From contig CAZCAC010000016.1 of assembly GCA_964496575.1 (NCBI GenBank), positions 1 through 64,000 on the forward strand: a stretch of DNA of 64,000 bases, in the 5' to 3' direction. Positions 1 through 8,708 of this stretch are shown here, one piece after another (within the stretch, counting starts at the first letter, position 1; the number at the start of each line of letters is the position of its first letter). The DNA comes from CAZCAC01 sp964496575 (GTDB taxonomy: Bacteria; Planctomycetota; UBA1135; GCA-002686595). Under the pieces are notes generated by a model that searched no databases, was not told the origin of the DNA, and was given only the letters and a program-made list of their open reading frames with translations. A program made the translations under genes and the position numbers.

Positions 1-93
1 GACGGGGCTGAGCCCCCTCCTGCTCAGTTGCCGGAGCCAGAGCGCCGAGGCTTTGCGGCGTCGCCTGCCCACCTGGGGCACGCGGACCTCCCC

Positions 94-110
94 GTTCGCC
101 TGCGGCGAAC
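94..110. repeat. Palindromic repeat, copy 1
   Basis: GTTCGCCTGCGGCGAAC is a perfect 7-bp inverted repeat (GTTCGCC / GGCGAAC) around a 3-base loop. A second copy with one arm change follows 24 bases later. It could be a REP-like element or a tandem operator; no further copy was noticed in the window. Confidence 0.6.
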
Positions 111-134
111 GCTCAATCGCCAGTGGTCCATCCC

Positions 135-151
135 GTCCGCCTGCGGCGAAC
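135..151. repeat. Palindromic repeat, copy 2
   Basis: GTCCGCCTGCGGCGAAC differs from the copy at 94-110 by a single T-to-C change in the left arm, turning one A-T stem pair into an A-C mismatch. The conserved core extends one or two bases on each side (CG before, GC or CG after). Confidence 0.6.
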
Positions 152-385
152 GCCCCGCCCCCCGCCCCAATCCCTCTCCCCATTCAGAGCCGCCCGGCCC
201 ACGGACGGGAGAGCCGGACCCAGGGAAACCCCCGCCACGATGCATCCTCAAGGGTTAGGGATCCTTCTCCGATGTGCAGGACGAGGCCTCCGTCCCTGCC
301 GGCGGACCGCCAGCCCCGTGGAAACAGCCATCCTGGAACACCGGAGGGGATCACTCCCCCGTCATCCCCTCGTCCGGAGGATCCC

Positions 386-1777
386 GTGAACGTCATCGTT
401 GCGGGGGGCGGGCCGGCGGGGCTGTACAGCGGGTGGAAGCTCGCCGAGGCAGGGCATGCGGTCACGGTTCTCGAACGCGAGCTCCGCGTGGGGGGCCTCG
501 CCGCGTCGATCGAGAGGAACGGCAACCACTACAGCTTCGGCACGCACCACCTGCACTCGCCCGACCTGGAACAGATCCGGCCGTTCCAGGAGTTGATGGG
601 CTCGGAACTGATCGAGCGCGAGCGCCAGCTGTCGATCAAGTTCCGGGATCAGTTCTACCCCTATCCCCTCTCCACCAGGGACCTGATCCACGGCCTTCCG
701 CTGTCGCTCCTGGTCGCCTCCACGGCCGACCTGGTCAAGGCGATGGCCAGGCGGCGGTTCGGCGGCAAGGAACCCAGCAACGCGGAGGAGGCGATCATCG
801 ATCTGTACGGCAGGAAGCTGTACGAGATCATGTTCCGCGACTACACCGCGCGCTTCTGGGGAATGCCACCTTCGGAGATCTCGAGGATCTTCGTCGAGAA
901 GCGGATGCCGGGCATCAATGCCGTCGAAGAGATCAAGAAGGTCTTCCGCAGGATCGGACTGATCGGACGAGAGAGCCTGGGCAAGACGGTGACCATCGGC
1001 AGCGGGAAGATGTACACGACCTCGCGAGGGATCGGTGCGGTCTACGAGCGAATCGCCGAGGAGATCCGCCGCCTTGGCGGCCGGGTGCTGACGTCCTCGG
1101 AGCTGCGCACGGTTATTCACCAGGACGAGACCATCGAGTCGGTCACGTTCGACTCCGGCGGTGAGCAAGAGACCCTGCCTTCTGATCTCCTCGTCTCCAC
1201 CATCCCGCTGAATCACCTGACGCAACGACTCGACCCCGCACCGCCCGAGGCCACCCTGAAGGCCGCGGAGAGCCTCGGTTTCCGCGGACTCCTGGTGGTC
1301 GGTCTGCTGGTCGAACCGGCCAGACCACTCGACGCGATGTTCACCTACTTTCCCGATCGGTCGTTCCACCGGTTGGCGGAGGTGTCCGCCCCCACCGCGG
1401 AGATCCACCCCCCCGGGTGCACCCAGCTCCTGGCCGAGATCACCTGCGATGTCGGAGATGAGATCTGGAACGACCCCACCACGATCGAACCGACGATCGT
1501 CCGGGATCTCATCGCGGAAGGGCTGGTTCGCGAAGGCGGGGTCCGCGAGATCCATCACTTCCAGGCGCCGGAAGCGTACCCCAGATACTCGCTGGGATTC
1601 GAAAAGGCCGCCGGGACCATGACCGACTACCTCGGGCGCTTCTCCAATCTGGTGAGCTCCGGGCGACAGGGCAGGTTCCAGTTCACCAACATGATCCAGA
1701 CCATGAACGTGGCCTGGAACGATACGACAAGGACCCTCGAACGCATGGAGCGACCCGCCTGCGCTGCGGGTGACTGA
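386..1777 (+). CDS. FAD/NAD(P)-binding oxidoreductase, amine-oxidase/UDP-galactopyranose-mutase-like
   Basis: A 463-aa flavoprotein of the protoporphyrinogen-oxidase/UGM-like superfamily often found in cell-surface glycan clusters. Residues 7-13 are the dinucleotide-binding GGGPAGL; the acidic end of beta-2 (LERE) and the VGGLAAS motif follow. The GTG at 386 is chosen because CGGAGG ends 5 bases upstream and the protein then begins at the first Rossmann strand; starting at the ATG at 53 would add 111 low-complexity residues. Its stop overlaps the next start (TGATG), so it is translationally coupled to the epimerase gene. The exact substrate cannot be read from sequence; a sugar-nucleotide or lipid-linked sugar is inferred from the neighbours. 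Confidence 0.8.
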   Translation: MNVIVAGGGPAGLYSGWKLAEAGHAVTVLERELRVGGLAASIERNGNHYSFGTHHLHSPDLEQIRPFQELMGSELIERERQLSIKFRDQFYPYPLSTRDLIHGLPLSLLVASTADLVKAMARRRFGGKEPSNAEEAIIDLYGRKLYEIMFRDYTARFWGMPPSEISRIFVEKRMPGINAVEEIKKVFRRIGLIGRESLGKTVTIGSGKMYTTSRGIGAVYERIAEEIRRLGGRVLTSSELRTVIHQDETIESVTFDSGGEQETLPSDLLVSTIPLNHLTQRLDPAPPEATLKAAESLGFRGLLVVGLLVEPARPLDAMFTYFPDRSFHRLAEVSAPTAEIHPPGCTQLLAEITCDVGDEIWNDPTTIEPTIVRDLIAEGLVREGGVREIHHFQAPEAYPRYSLGFEKAAGTMTDYLGRFSNLVSSGRQGRFQFTNMIQTMNVAWNDTTRTLERMERPACAAGD

Positions 1778-1800
1778 TGATGATTGAAATGATGATTGAA
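1777..1800 (+). repeat. Tandem 12-bp duplication at a start codon
   Basis: ATGATGATTGAA occurs twice head to tail (1777-1788 and 1789-1800), so the downstream protein opens MMIEMMIEGVM. The duplication multiplies possible start codons at 1777, 1780, 1789, 1792 and 1807. Confidence 0.9.
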
Positions 1801-2283
1801 GGCGTTATGATCCGGGATCTGGTCGTCCATGCGGATGAGCACGGCTTCCTCTACGAGATCCTGAAGGAGGACTGGCCCGAGTTCGAACACTTCGGCCAGT
1901 GCTACATGACCGTCACCTACCCCGGTGTCATCAAGGGATGGCACATCCACGACCTGCAGAGTGATCACTTCTGCGTGGTCAAGGGGATGGGGAAGATCGT
2001 CATCTACGACGATCGAGAGGGCTCTCCCACACGGCACGAGTTGATGGAGATCTCCTGCGGTGAGCACCGGAAGAAGCTGGTGATGTTCCCACCCAAGCTC
2101 ATGCACGGCGTGCTCGCGCTGGGCAACGAGCCGATGTGGATCCTCAACTTCCCCGACGTCAAGTACAACCCGGACAGCCCCGACGAGCACCGGCTACCTT
2201 TCGACCATCCGATCCGCCGCAAGGATGGCACCGTCGCGCCGTACGAGTGGCTCCGGTTCACCGAAAGTCCTGATCTGAAGTAG
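1777..2283 (+). CDS. dTDP-4-dehydrorhamnose 3,5-epimerase-like (RmlC-family cupin)
   Basis: A 168-aa cupin of the RmlC family, expected to epimerise or isomerise a nucleotide-activated keto sugar. The family pattern is visible: the DEHGFLYEIL opening, the GVIKGWHIHDLQSDHFCVVKG core carrying the His base region, and a PDSPDEHRLPFD segment near the C-terminus. The start overlaps the upstream stop (TGATG), implying coupling; a 12-bp duplication makes the start ambiguous, and the family N-terminus (MIEGV) fits ATG 1792 as well. It sits between the flavoprotein and an RmlD-like reductase, consistent with a deoxysugar route. It could also be a WxcM/FdtA-type ketoisomerase. Confidence 0.8.
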   Translation: MMIEMMIEGVMIRDLVVHADEHGFLYEILKEDWPEFEHFGQCYMTVTYPGVIKGWHIHDLQSDHFCVVKGMGKIVIYDDREGSPTRHELMEISCGEHRKKLVMFPPKLMHGVLALGNEPMWILNFPDVKYNPDSPDEHRLPFDHPIRRKDGTVAPYEWLRFTESPDLK

Positions 2284-2332
2284 CTGCAGCGGATCGACCG
2301 GATACCCGCATCAGATTCACAGGAGCACGACA

Positions 2333-3187
2333 ATGATCCTCATCACTGGAGGCGAAGGCCTCGTCGGCAGCAACATCCCTGGCGACGATCTGCTCTCCAC
2401 CGACATCGTCGATGGTTGTCAGGAGCACCTCGACGTCACCGACGCGGAGGCGACCCGAGCGCTCATCTCCAAGCACCGGCCGGAGGCCGTGGTGCACTGC
2501 GCCTCCTGGATCGAGCCCGACCAGTGCGAGAACGATCCGCTGGGCTGCTACGAGGTGAACGTGGTCGGCACGATGAACGTCGCCCGAGCCTGCCGGGAGG
2601 TAGGAGCGAAGCTCGTCTACATCAGCACCCAGCTGGTCTTCGACGGTGGGAAGTGCACGCCGTACAGTGAGAGCGACGCCCCCGGCCCGCTGCAGCAGTA
2701 CGGGTTGACGCACTACTGCGCCGAGCAGTACACCAAGGCCCTCGACAATCACCTCATCCTGCGGACCAGCCTCTGCCACGGGCAGTGCCGGAACGGCCGC
2801 CGCTACGGCTTCATCTACTGGGTCCTCGATTCGCTCCAGGAGGGGAAGGAGATCAGCATCGTCGACACGCTGTGGACCTCCCCCACCGACATCGTCGACT
2901 TCGGTAACTGCGTCAGGACGCTGATCGATCGCGACGCCACCGGAACCTACCACTATGCCGGAGATCGCTACCTCAGTCGCTACGCCTACGCGGAGCTGGC
3001 CGCGATCCAGGCGGGACTCGACCCCTCGAAGATCAAGAAGATCGACATGTCGGTCCTGATGGAAAAGTGGGTCGCCACCCGTCCTCTTTACGCCGGGCTC
3101 GACTCCTCCCGGCTCCGGTTGGAGTATGGTATGGACCCGTCCGACGCCCTCGCCTGGATAAACCCTAGGGTGAGCAAGGCAGGATAG
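2333..3187 (+). CDS. RmlD-like sugar-nucleotide reductase (extended SDR)
   Basis: A 284-aa NAD(P)-dependent short-chain dehydrogenase of the dTDP-4-dehydrorhamnose reductase type. The TGGEGLVG cofactor motif sits at residues 5-12 and the catalytic Ser/Thr region is YISTQLVFDG. At the catalytic tetrad position the protein reads YGLTH where the family has YxxxK, so the usual lysine is replaced by His. AGGAG lies 7 bases before the ATG. The gene follows the epimerase by 49 bp in the same orientation, matching rmlC-rmlD order. The His substitution leaves activity uncertain. Confidence 0.78.
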   Translation: MILITGGEGLVGSNIPGDDLLSTDIVDGCQEHLDVTDAEATRALISKHRPEAVVHCASWIEPDQCENDPLGCYEVNVVGTMNVARACREVGAKLVYISTQLVFDGGKCTPYSESDAPGPLQQYGLTHYCAEQYTKALDNHLILRTSLCHGQCRNGRRYGFIYWVLDSLQEGKEISIVDTLWTSPTDIVDFGNCVRTLIDRDATGTYHYAGDRYLSRYAYAELAAIQAGLDPSKIKKIDMSVLMEKWVATRPLYAGLDSSRLRLEYGMDPSDALAWINPRVSKAG

Positions 3188-3231
3188 TCGGAGCTGCCCC
3201 GAGCGAACAACGACACCCCACCTTCACGGCC

Positions 3232-4854
3232 ATGCCCCAGTGGCTCGAGAAGCACCCGGTCCTGACGCTACTGCTGCTCGTGACGGTCGCGACGAGAGTC
3301 GCGTTCGAGGGGGTCTACGTCGACTTCAACGAGGACAAGGCGCGGCAGATCTTCATCGCCCAGTGCTTCTGTGAGGGTGACGGATTCTCCTTCTGCACCG
3401 CGGACCTCGCGGATCTGTCGCGGATCACCTGCGAGCGGAACCGGCTCTGGGCGATCGGCTATCCGCTGATCATCTGCGCCATCGACTTCGTCGTCGGCGA
3501 CCTGGTGACCGCGTCGATCATCCTCGATGCGATCGGCGTGGTGCTGCTGGTCTGGGCGCTGCACCTCCTCCTGCGGCACTGCGACGTGGGCGCCGGAGGG
3601 TATGCGCTCTTCATGGTCTTCACGGCGCTCTCCTTCACGCCGTACTACCAGGCAGGATCGACGGACATGCTCTGCGCAGGGTTCTACGTCCTGGCTCTCG
3701 CCTGGGCCCTGGGCAGCACCCGAGGGGAGCGCGCCGGCATCTGGCGCTACGTCGCGATCGGCCTGGCGGTCTTCTGCGCCTGCTTCCTCCGCTACGCCTA
3801 CTACCCGTTCGTGGTGATCGTCCCCGCGTTCCTGTTCCTGGCGGGGCTCCGGGAGCGGAGCCGCCGTCACCTGGCCGGCGGGGCGATCGTGCTGATCTCC
3901 TCCGTGGTTCCGCTGCTCTGCCTGCTCGGGTTCTACGCTCAGTACTTCGGGAGTGCACTGTTCCTGAAGGCGACGACCGACTTCTTCCCCGAGCACCTGA
4001 CACACCTGGCTCCCTTTCCCCTCGACTCGCTCGTCTACACCCAGCTGATCGAGGACAACGTCGAAGCCTACCTGCCCTGGCTCGCGCCACTTCTCCGGCC
4101 AGGCGCGTGGCTGCTGTCGGGATTCCTGCTGGTGGTCTTCTGCCGCCACTGGCTCGCGCTGCCCACGCGGATCGAAGAAGATCGGCCCAACCGCCCTGTC
4201 GCGTCCTTCTACCAGCTCTTCTTCGCAACGATGGTGCTGAACGTCGCGATCTTCGTGTACTACTCATTGAGGAACCCACCGCCGGACGGCTGGCCGTTCC
4301 TCTGGACCTACGTGATGGAGCGCCGCTACTACACCGCGACCATGCTGCTGGTCCAGGTGGCGGTGGTGGTAGCACTCTGTCGAAACGTGACCGGTGACCG
4401 GCTGATCCATTGGGGAGCTCGCGCGGCGATGGTGGTGGCCATGATCTTCGCGGTGAGCTATGCGGCCTACCGGGCGGTCAAGGTCCACGTGCTCGAGACC
4501 GCGACCATCTACGAGAATCGAATCCGCCGGACCGATAGAATCTGCCGGGGAATCGAGAAGCTCCGTGCCGAGGGACATGAGCGGATCGTCTACGCCGACG
4601 GGGTCAACGTTCACGACTCCTGCCTGGTCGCGATGGGGAGCGAATCGCGGATCGTGCTCGACTACCGGACCCTGGTCTCCGCTCCGCCGAGAGCGACGGA
4701 GCCCACGGTGCTCTTACTCAACATCCCCAGGGAGCGTTCGAAGAGGGAGCAAGCCCTGCTCGACGAGCTCACGCCAGAGATCTGGCTGAACTTCCACCGC
4801 TCGGAGGTCTTCCGCTTCGACCTCCCGGGAGGCCGCGGGCTCGAGAGCGACTAG
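3232..4854 (+). CDS. GT39/ArnT-like polytopic membrane glycosyltransferase
   Basis: A 540-aa integral membrane protein with about a dozen hydrophobic segments, including 75-105, 120-160 and 175-245. The first extracytoplasmic loop holds an acidic patch (FNEDK, near residues 34-38) where dolichyl-phosphate-mannose transferase and ArnT-like enzymes carry the catalytic Asp/Glu. A short soluble C-terminal region (about 430-540) follows the last helices. These enzymes move a sugar from a polyprenyl-phosphate donor to protein, lipid or glycan on the outer face of the membrane. It ends the co-directional sugar cluster, 44 bp after the reductase gene. Substrate unknown. Confidence 0.65.
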   Translation: MPQWLEKHPVLTLLLLVTVATRVAFEGVYVDFNEDKARQIFIAQCFCEGDGFSFCTADLADLSRITCERNRLWAIGYPLIICAIDFVVGDLVTASIILDAIGVVLLVWALHLLLRHCDVGAGGYALFMVFTALSFTPYYQAGSTDMLCAGFYVLALAWALGSTRGERAGIWRYVAIGLAVFCACFLRYAYYPFVVIVPAFLFLAGLRERSRRHLAGGAIVLISSVVPLLCLLGFYAQYFGSALFLKATTDFFPEHLTHLAPFPLDSLVYTQLIEDNVEAYLPWLAPLLRPGAWLLSGFLLVVFCRHWLALPTRIEEDRPNRPVASFYQLFFATMVLNVAIFVYYSLRNPPPDGWPFLWTYVMERRYYTATMLLVQVAVVVALCRNVTGDRLIHWGARAAMVVAMIFAVSYAAYRAVKVHVLETATIYENRIRRTDRICRGIEKLRAEGHERIVYADGVNVHDSCLVAMGSESRIVLDYRTLVSAPPRATEPTVLLLNIPRERSKREQALLDELTPEIWLNFHRSEVFRFDLPGGRGLESD

Positions 4855-4903
4855 GTCACTCGCCGGTCGACCCCCGCGGGGGCAGTGCGCTATGCTCTGC
4901 CCC

Positions 4904-5893
4904 ATGGAATACAGACGTCTGGGCAAGTCCGGCCTGCAGGTGAGCGCGCTCTCCTTCGGGTCGTGGGTCACCTTCTCCTATCAGGTCGATGACAGCGCCG
5001 GGGTGGAGCTGATGAAGCTCGCCTACGACGCCGGCGTGAACTTCTTCGACAACGCCGAGATCTACGCCAACGGCCAGTCGGAGCTGATCATGGGCCGCGC
5101 GCTGAAGAAGCTGGGCTGGGGACGCGACACCTACTGCGTCTCCTCCAAGGTCTTCTGGGGCGGCGACCTGCCTACGCAGCGAGGCCTCTCGCGAAAGCAC
5201 GTCCACGACGCGTGTCATGCGGCGCTGAAGCGGCTACAGGTCGACTACCTCGACCTCTACTTCTGTCACCGCCCCGACTTCGATACGCCGATCGAGGAGA
5301 CGGTCCGGGCGATGGGAGATCTCGTGGCGCAGGGCAAGGTCCTCTACTGGGGCACCTCGGAGTGGAGCGCGGACCAGATCGCCAGCGCGTACGGCATCGC
5401 GCGCGAGCTCGGGGTCGCCCCGCCGACGATGGAGCAGCCGCAGTACCACCTGCTCGAGCGCGACAAGGTCGAGCGGGAGTACGCGCAGCTCTACGAGACG
5501 ATCGGACTGGGCACGACGATCTGGTCGCCGCTCGCGTCGGGAATCCTCACCGGCAAGTACCGGGACGGCATCCCCGAAGACACTCGGATCACCCTCTCCG
5601 ACTACGGCTGGCTGAAGAAGAACTTCGAGAGCGAGGAAGGCCAGGAGAAGATCCGCAAGGCAGCCGAGCTCGAGCCGGTCGCGGCGGACCTCGGCGTGCC
5701 GCTCGCCCAGCTGGCGATCGCCTGGTGCCTCTTGAACCCGAACGTGAGCACGGTGATCCTCGGCGCCTCGAGGGCGAGCCAGCTCGAGGAGAACCTGGCG
5801 GCACTGGAGCTGGTGCCGAAGCTCACCGACGACGTCGTCGAGCGAATCGAGGAGATCCTCGACAACAAGCCCGTTCAGGCCCAGCGGTTCTGA
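4904..5893 (+). CDS. Aldo/keto reductase, Kv-beta-subunit-like
   Basis: A 329-aa NADPH-dependent aldo/keto reductase. It starts MEYRRLGKSGLQVSALSFG, the standard opening of the voltage-gated potassium-channel beta-subunit branch. The catalytic Asp and Tyr are in FFDNAEIYANG, the Lys in SSKVFWGG, the His in YFCHRPD, and the C-terminal nucleotide-binding motif is ILGASRASQLEEN. ATG 4904 is preferred over ATG 4892 because the latter adds only MLCP before the conserved start. The URO-D-family gene follows 11 bp later in the same direction, suggesting co-transcription. The substrate is probably a sugar-derived carbonyl, judging from the nearby fucosidase; this is inference. Confidence 0.88.
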   Translation: MEYRRLGKSGLQVSALSFGSWVTFSYQVDDSAGVELMKLAYDAGVNFFDNAEIYANGQSELIMGRALKKLGWGRDTYCVSSKVFWGGDLPTQRGLSRKHVHDACHAALKRLQVDYLDLYFCHRPDFDTPIEETVRAMGDLVAQGKVLYWGTSEWSADQIASAYGIARELGVAPPTMEQPQYHLLERDKVEREYAQLYETIGLGTTIWSPLASGILTGKYRDGIPEDTRITLSDYGWLKKNFESEEGQEKIRKAAELEPVAADLGVPLAQLAIAWCLLNPNVSTVILGASRASQLEENLAALELVPKLTDDVVERIEEILDNKPVQAQRF

Positions 5894-5904
5894 GCGGCGG
5901 ATCG

Positions 5905-7053
5905 ATGGCGGACGTGATCGAGATCGGAGTGCCGATCGAGGAGATCGCCGCGCGGGAGGACCGTGTCGCCAGGACGAAGCGCTTCGAGGAACCGGACCGT
6001 GTGCCGGTGATCCCCGCCATCGCTCACCGCTTCCTGGTGCCGACGGTCGGGGTCCGTTTCGCCGACTACTACGGGGATCCCGAGACGATGCTGCGCACGC
6101 AGATCCTCGCGCAGAAATGGCTGATGGAGAACGTGCGCACCGACGCGTACTCGATCACCGGCGCGTGGGTCGGGGCCTGGACCGACTTCCAGAACACCTT
6201 CGAGGCGGGCAGCCTGGGCGTCGAGATCCTCTTCCCCGACGACGACATCCCCTGGGTCGGGCCGGGTTGGGTGAAGGATGAGGCAGACCTCGAGCGGCTG
6301 GAGCGGCTCGACTTCATCGGTGGCGCGATCAACGCGCGCCAGGTCGCCTACCGACGGAAAATGATCGAGATCGCCGAGCGGTACCCCGTTCGCTACCAGG
6401 GCGGGCCGGTCTTCCACCCCGGCGAGAACCCCGCGCTGACCCACACCTGCGACGGCCCGTTCGGCGTGGCGGGCGACCTGATGGGCCAGACGGAGCTCTT
6501 CACCGCCTGCGCCGAGCGCCCCGACTTCGTGCGCGAACTGCTGCGCATCGTCACCGACAAGCTGATCGAGTACCTCGACTTCTGCTGGGAGGAGGAGGGC
6601 CTCGAGGCGCGCGACCTCGCCTGGACCGACGACCTGGCCGCGGGGCTCTCGGCGGCGATGTACCGGGACCTGGTGCTGCCCGAGGAGCAGCGACTGCGCT
6701 TCCACTTCGACGGTCGCCTCTGCCTGCACATGTGCGGCAAGACCGACCACCTCCTCGAGATCTTCCGCGACGACCTCGCGATCCACGAGCTGCAGGGTTT
6801 CGGCTACGAGGTCGACCTCGACCGCATCGGCGAGGTGATGGGCGGTCGCGTGGTCCTGATCGGCAACGTCGACCCGATGCTGATCCTCCGCGGCTCCCCG
6901 GCGGACGTGCGCGAGGCGACGCGACTCGCGATCGAGAAGCTGGCCCCCTGCCGAGGCTACATCGTCCAGGACGGCAACAACATCTGCCCCGGCTCGCCGC
7001 TCGAGAACATCAACGCGATGATGGAGGCGGCGGAGATCTTCGGGCGGTATTGA
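5905..7053 (+). CDS. Uroporphyrinogen decarboxylase (URO-D) family protein
   Basis: A 382-aa TIM-barrel protein of the URO-D/MtaA superfamily. It is not close to housekeeping HemE: it resembles the branch containing corrinoid-dependent methyltransferases and many uncharacterised proteins common in sugar-degradation loci. Family features include the N-terminal PDRVPVIPAIAHRFL, the central HTCDGPFGVAGDLMG, and the LCLHMCGKTDHLLEIF segment, whose His and Cys could bind metal as in MtaA-type proteins. A GCGGCGGA stretch precedes the ATG. It is co-directional with the aldo/keto reductase and convergent with the fucosidase 12 bp away. Reaction unknown. Confidence 0.75.
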   Translation: MADVIEIGVPIEEIAAREDRVARTKRFEEPDRVPVIPAIAHRFLVPTVGVRFADYYGDPETMLRTQILAQKWLMENVRTDAYSITGAWVGAWTDFQNTFEAGSLGVEILFPDDDIPWVGPGWVKDEADLERLERLDFIGGAINARQVAYRRKMIEIAERYPVRYQGGPVFHPGENPALTHTCDGPFGVAGDLMGQTELFTACAERPDFVRELLRIVTDKLIEYLDFCWEEEGLEARDLAWTDDLAAGLSAAMYRDLVLPEEQRLRFHFDGRLCLHMCGKTDHLLEIFRDDLAIHELQGFGYEVDLDRIGEVMGGRVVLIGNVDPMLILRGSPADVREATRLAIEKLAPCRGYIVQDGNNICPGSPLENINAMMEAAEIFGRY

Positions 7054-7065
7054 GCCCTCCGCGCC

Positions 7066-8637
7066 CTACTGCCCGCCGTCGTCGCCCTTGCCAGTGATTT
7101 TCAGCACGAACGCGTGCGTGCCCGGCCGGGTCATCGGCATCTGTACCGTCAGTCCCTCCGCGCTGCGCTCCCAGCTGAGCTTGCCCTTCTTGCCGAGGAG
7201 GTCGATCCGCTCGATCTCCCCGAACCAGAGCTTCTTCTTGAACGGCAGGGAGCGGATGACCACCGTCTCTCCAGGCCACGCCAGGCAGATCGCGTAGAGG
7301 ACGTTCCCCTTGGTGGTGAAGCGGAGGTCCTGCCCAGTGAAATCGGCGCGCTTGGTGTCGGTGAACGCACCGCCGACCACCTGCGTGGGGCCCTCTCCGA
7401 AGGTGTGCCACGGCCGCGTCCCGTGGATCGCCTCGCCGTTGAGCCGCAGCCACTTCCCGATCTCGACCAGCATCTGCACCTCGGTCCCGGGAATCGACCC
7501 GTCGGCCTCGGGGCCGATGTTCAGCAGCAGCGCACCGTTCTTCGAGACGATGTCGATCAGGTCATCGATGATCGAGCCGGCGCTCTTGTAGTCGTGGTCA
7601 CGCACGTAGCCCCATGAGCTCTTCGAGACCGAGGTGTCGGTCTGCCAGAACTCCGGGCGGATCCCGCGGAACTGTCCCCGCTCGACGTCGTGCACCGCGG
7701 TCCCCGGCGGATAGGCGTCGTACTTGTGGTTGATCGCCACGCCCTTCTTCCAGTCGAAGGCGCGGTTGTAGTAGTACGCGGCGAAGCGGCGGTTGTAGGG
7801 CTCGAACACCTCGTGCTGAATCCACCAGTCGAACCAGACGAGCTGCGGCTGGTACCTGTCCACCAGCTCGCAGGTCCTGGCGAACCAGTCGTCGAGGAAC
7901 GCCTGGTCGGGGTGTCGCCGCGATCGGGGGTCGTGGTTATCCTTCGGCTTGGGCTGCGCGGGCCCGTAGAGAGCGGCGAACTCGCCGCCCTTCACGTCCG
8001 ACTTGAACTCGCGGCCGCCGTCGTAGTACCACCAATTCTCCGCGCGGTGAGTGGACAGCCCGAAGACCAGTCCTTCCGCGCGTACCGCCTCGGCGAGCTC
8101 GCCGATCACGTCCCGCTCCGGGCCCATCCGGGCGGCGCACCACTCGGTGAAGCTGCTGTCGTACATCGCGAAGCCGTCGTGGTGCTCCGCCACCGGCACG
8201 ACGAAGCGCGCGCCGGCCCGCTTGAAGAGCCTCGCCCAGCGAACCGGATCGAACTTCTCCGCCTTGAACATCGGAATGAAGTCCTTGTAGCCGAACTCGG
8301 TCTGCGGGCCGTACGTCTCCCTGTGGTGTTCGTACGCCGCGCTCCCCTTCTGGTACATGTTCCGCGGATACCACTCGTTGCCGAAGGCGGGCACGGAGTA
8401 GACACCCCAGTGGATGAAGATCCCCAGCTTGCCGTCGAGGTACCAGTCGGGGACCTGGTACGCCTTCAGCGATTCCCACTCGGCCTCGAAGGGCCCGGCC
8501 ACGATCGCCGCGTCGGCGGCGACCAGGGACTCTTCCACCTTCTTCGTGTCGGTCGCCCACTGAGCGTGGGCCGGGCCGAGGGTCAGGGTCGAAGCGATCG
8601 AGACGAAGACGACGCGGCGGGCGATCGGGCGGAACAT
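7066..8637 (-). CDS. Alpha-L-fucosidase, GH29
   Basis: A 523-aa exported glycoside hydrolase family 29 enzyme that removes alpha-linked L-fucose from glycans. Residues 1-26 are a signal peptide (Arg-rich start, hydrophobic core, AHA-QW cleavage region). The catalytic barrel shows GIFIHWGVYSVPAFGNEWY, the AEHHDGFAMYDS substrate-binding motif and LVWFDWWIQ, whose Asp270 is the expected nucleophile. A C-terminal beta domain covers roughly residues 410-523. Length and order fit the family. It stands convergent to the aldo/keto reductase/URO-D pair, a layout consistent with a small fucose-use locus. Confidence 0.92.
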   Translation of the reverse strand: MFRPIARRVVFVSIASTLTLGPAHAQWATDTKKVEESLVAADAAIVAGPFEAEWESLKAYQVPDWYLDGKLGIFIHWGVYSVPAFGNEWYPRNMYQKGSAAYEHHRETYGPQTEFGYKDFIPMFKAEKFDPVRWARLFKRAGARFVVPVAEHHDGFAMYDSSFTEWCAARMGPERDVIGELAEAVRAEGLVFGLSTHRAENWWYYDGGREFKSDVKGGEFAALYGPAQPKPKDNHDPRSRRHPDQAFLDDWFARTCELVDRYQPQLVWFDWWIQHEVFEPYNRRFAAYYYNRAFDWKKGVAINHKYDAYPPGTAVHDVERGQFRGIRPEFWQTDTSVSKSSWGYVRDHDYKSAGSIIDDLIDIVSKNGALLLNIGPEADGSIPGTEVQMLVEIGKWLRLNGEAIHGTRPWHTFGEGPTQVVGGAFTDTKRADFTGQDLRFTTKGNVLYAICLAWPGETVVIRSLPFKKKLWFGEIERIDLLGKKGKLSWERSAEGLTVQMPMTRPGTHAFVLKITGKGDDGGQ

Positions 8638-8708
8638 GGCTCTGGGCGGGGTGGACTCGGGTCGGAGACCGGAGGATACCCTGCCGGGGCGCGATCGTCG
8701 AAGCTCGC

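Larger units (their letters stand above)
1..385. other. Non-coding leader region with two palindromic repeats
   Basis: No convincing gene begins here. Open frames run through the stretch but their products are low-complexity Pro/Arg/Gly strings typical of GC-rich non-coding DNA. The only structure seen is a pair of near-identical palindromes at 94-110 and 135-151. The downstream flavoprotein gene has its own ribosome binding site (CGGAGG, 375-380), so this stretch probably holds its promoter, but no clear -35/-10 pair could be picked out. Confidence 0.6.

Noticed and set aside
53..385. An N-terminal extension of the first flavoprotein from ATG 53
   Set aside because: The added 111 residues are low-complexity and a GTG with a good ribosome binding site sits exactly at the first Rossmann strand.
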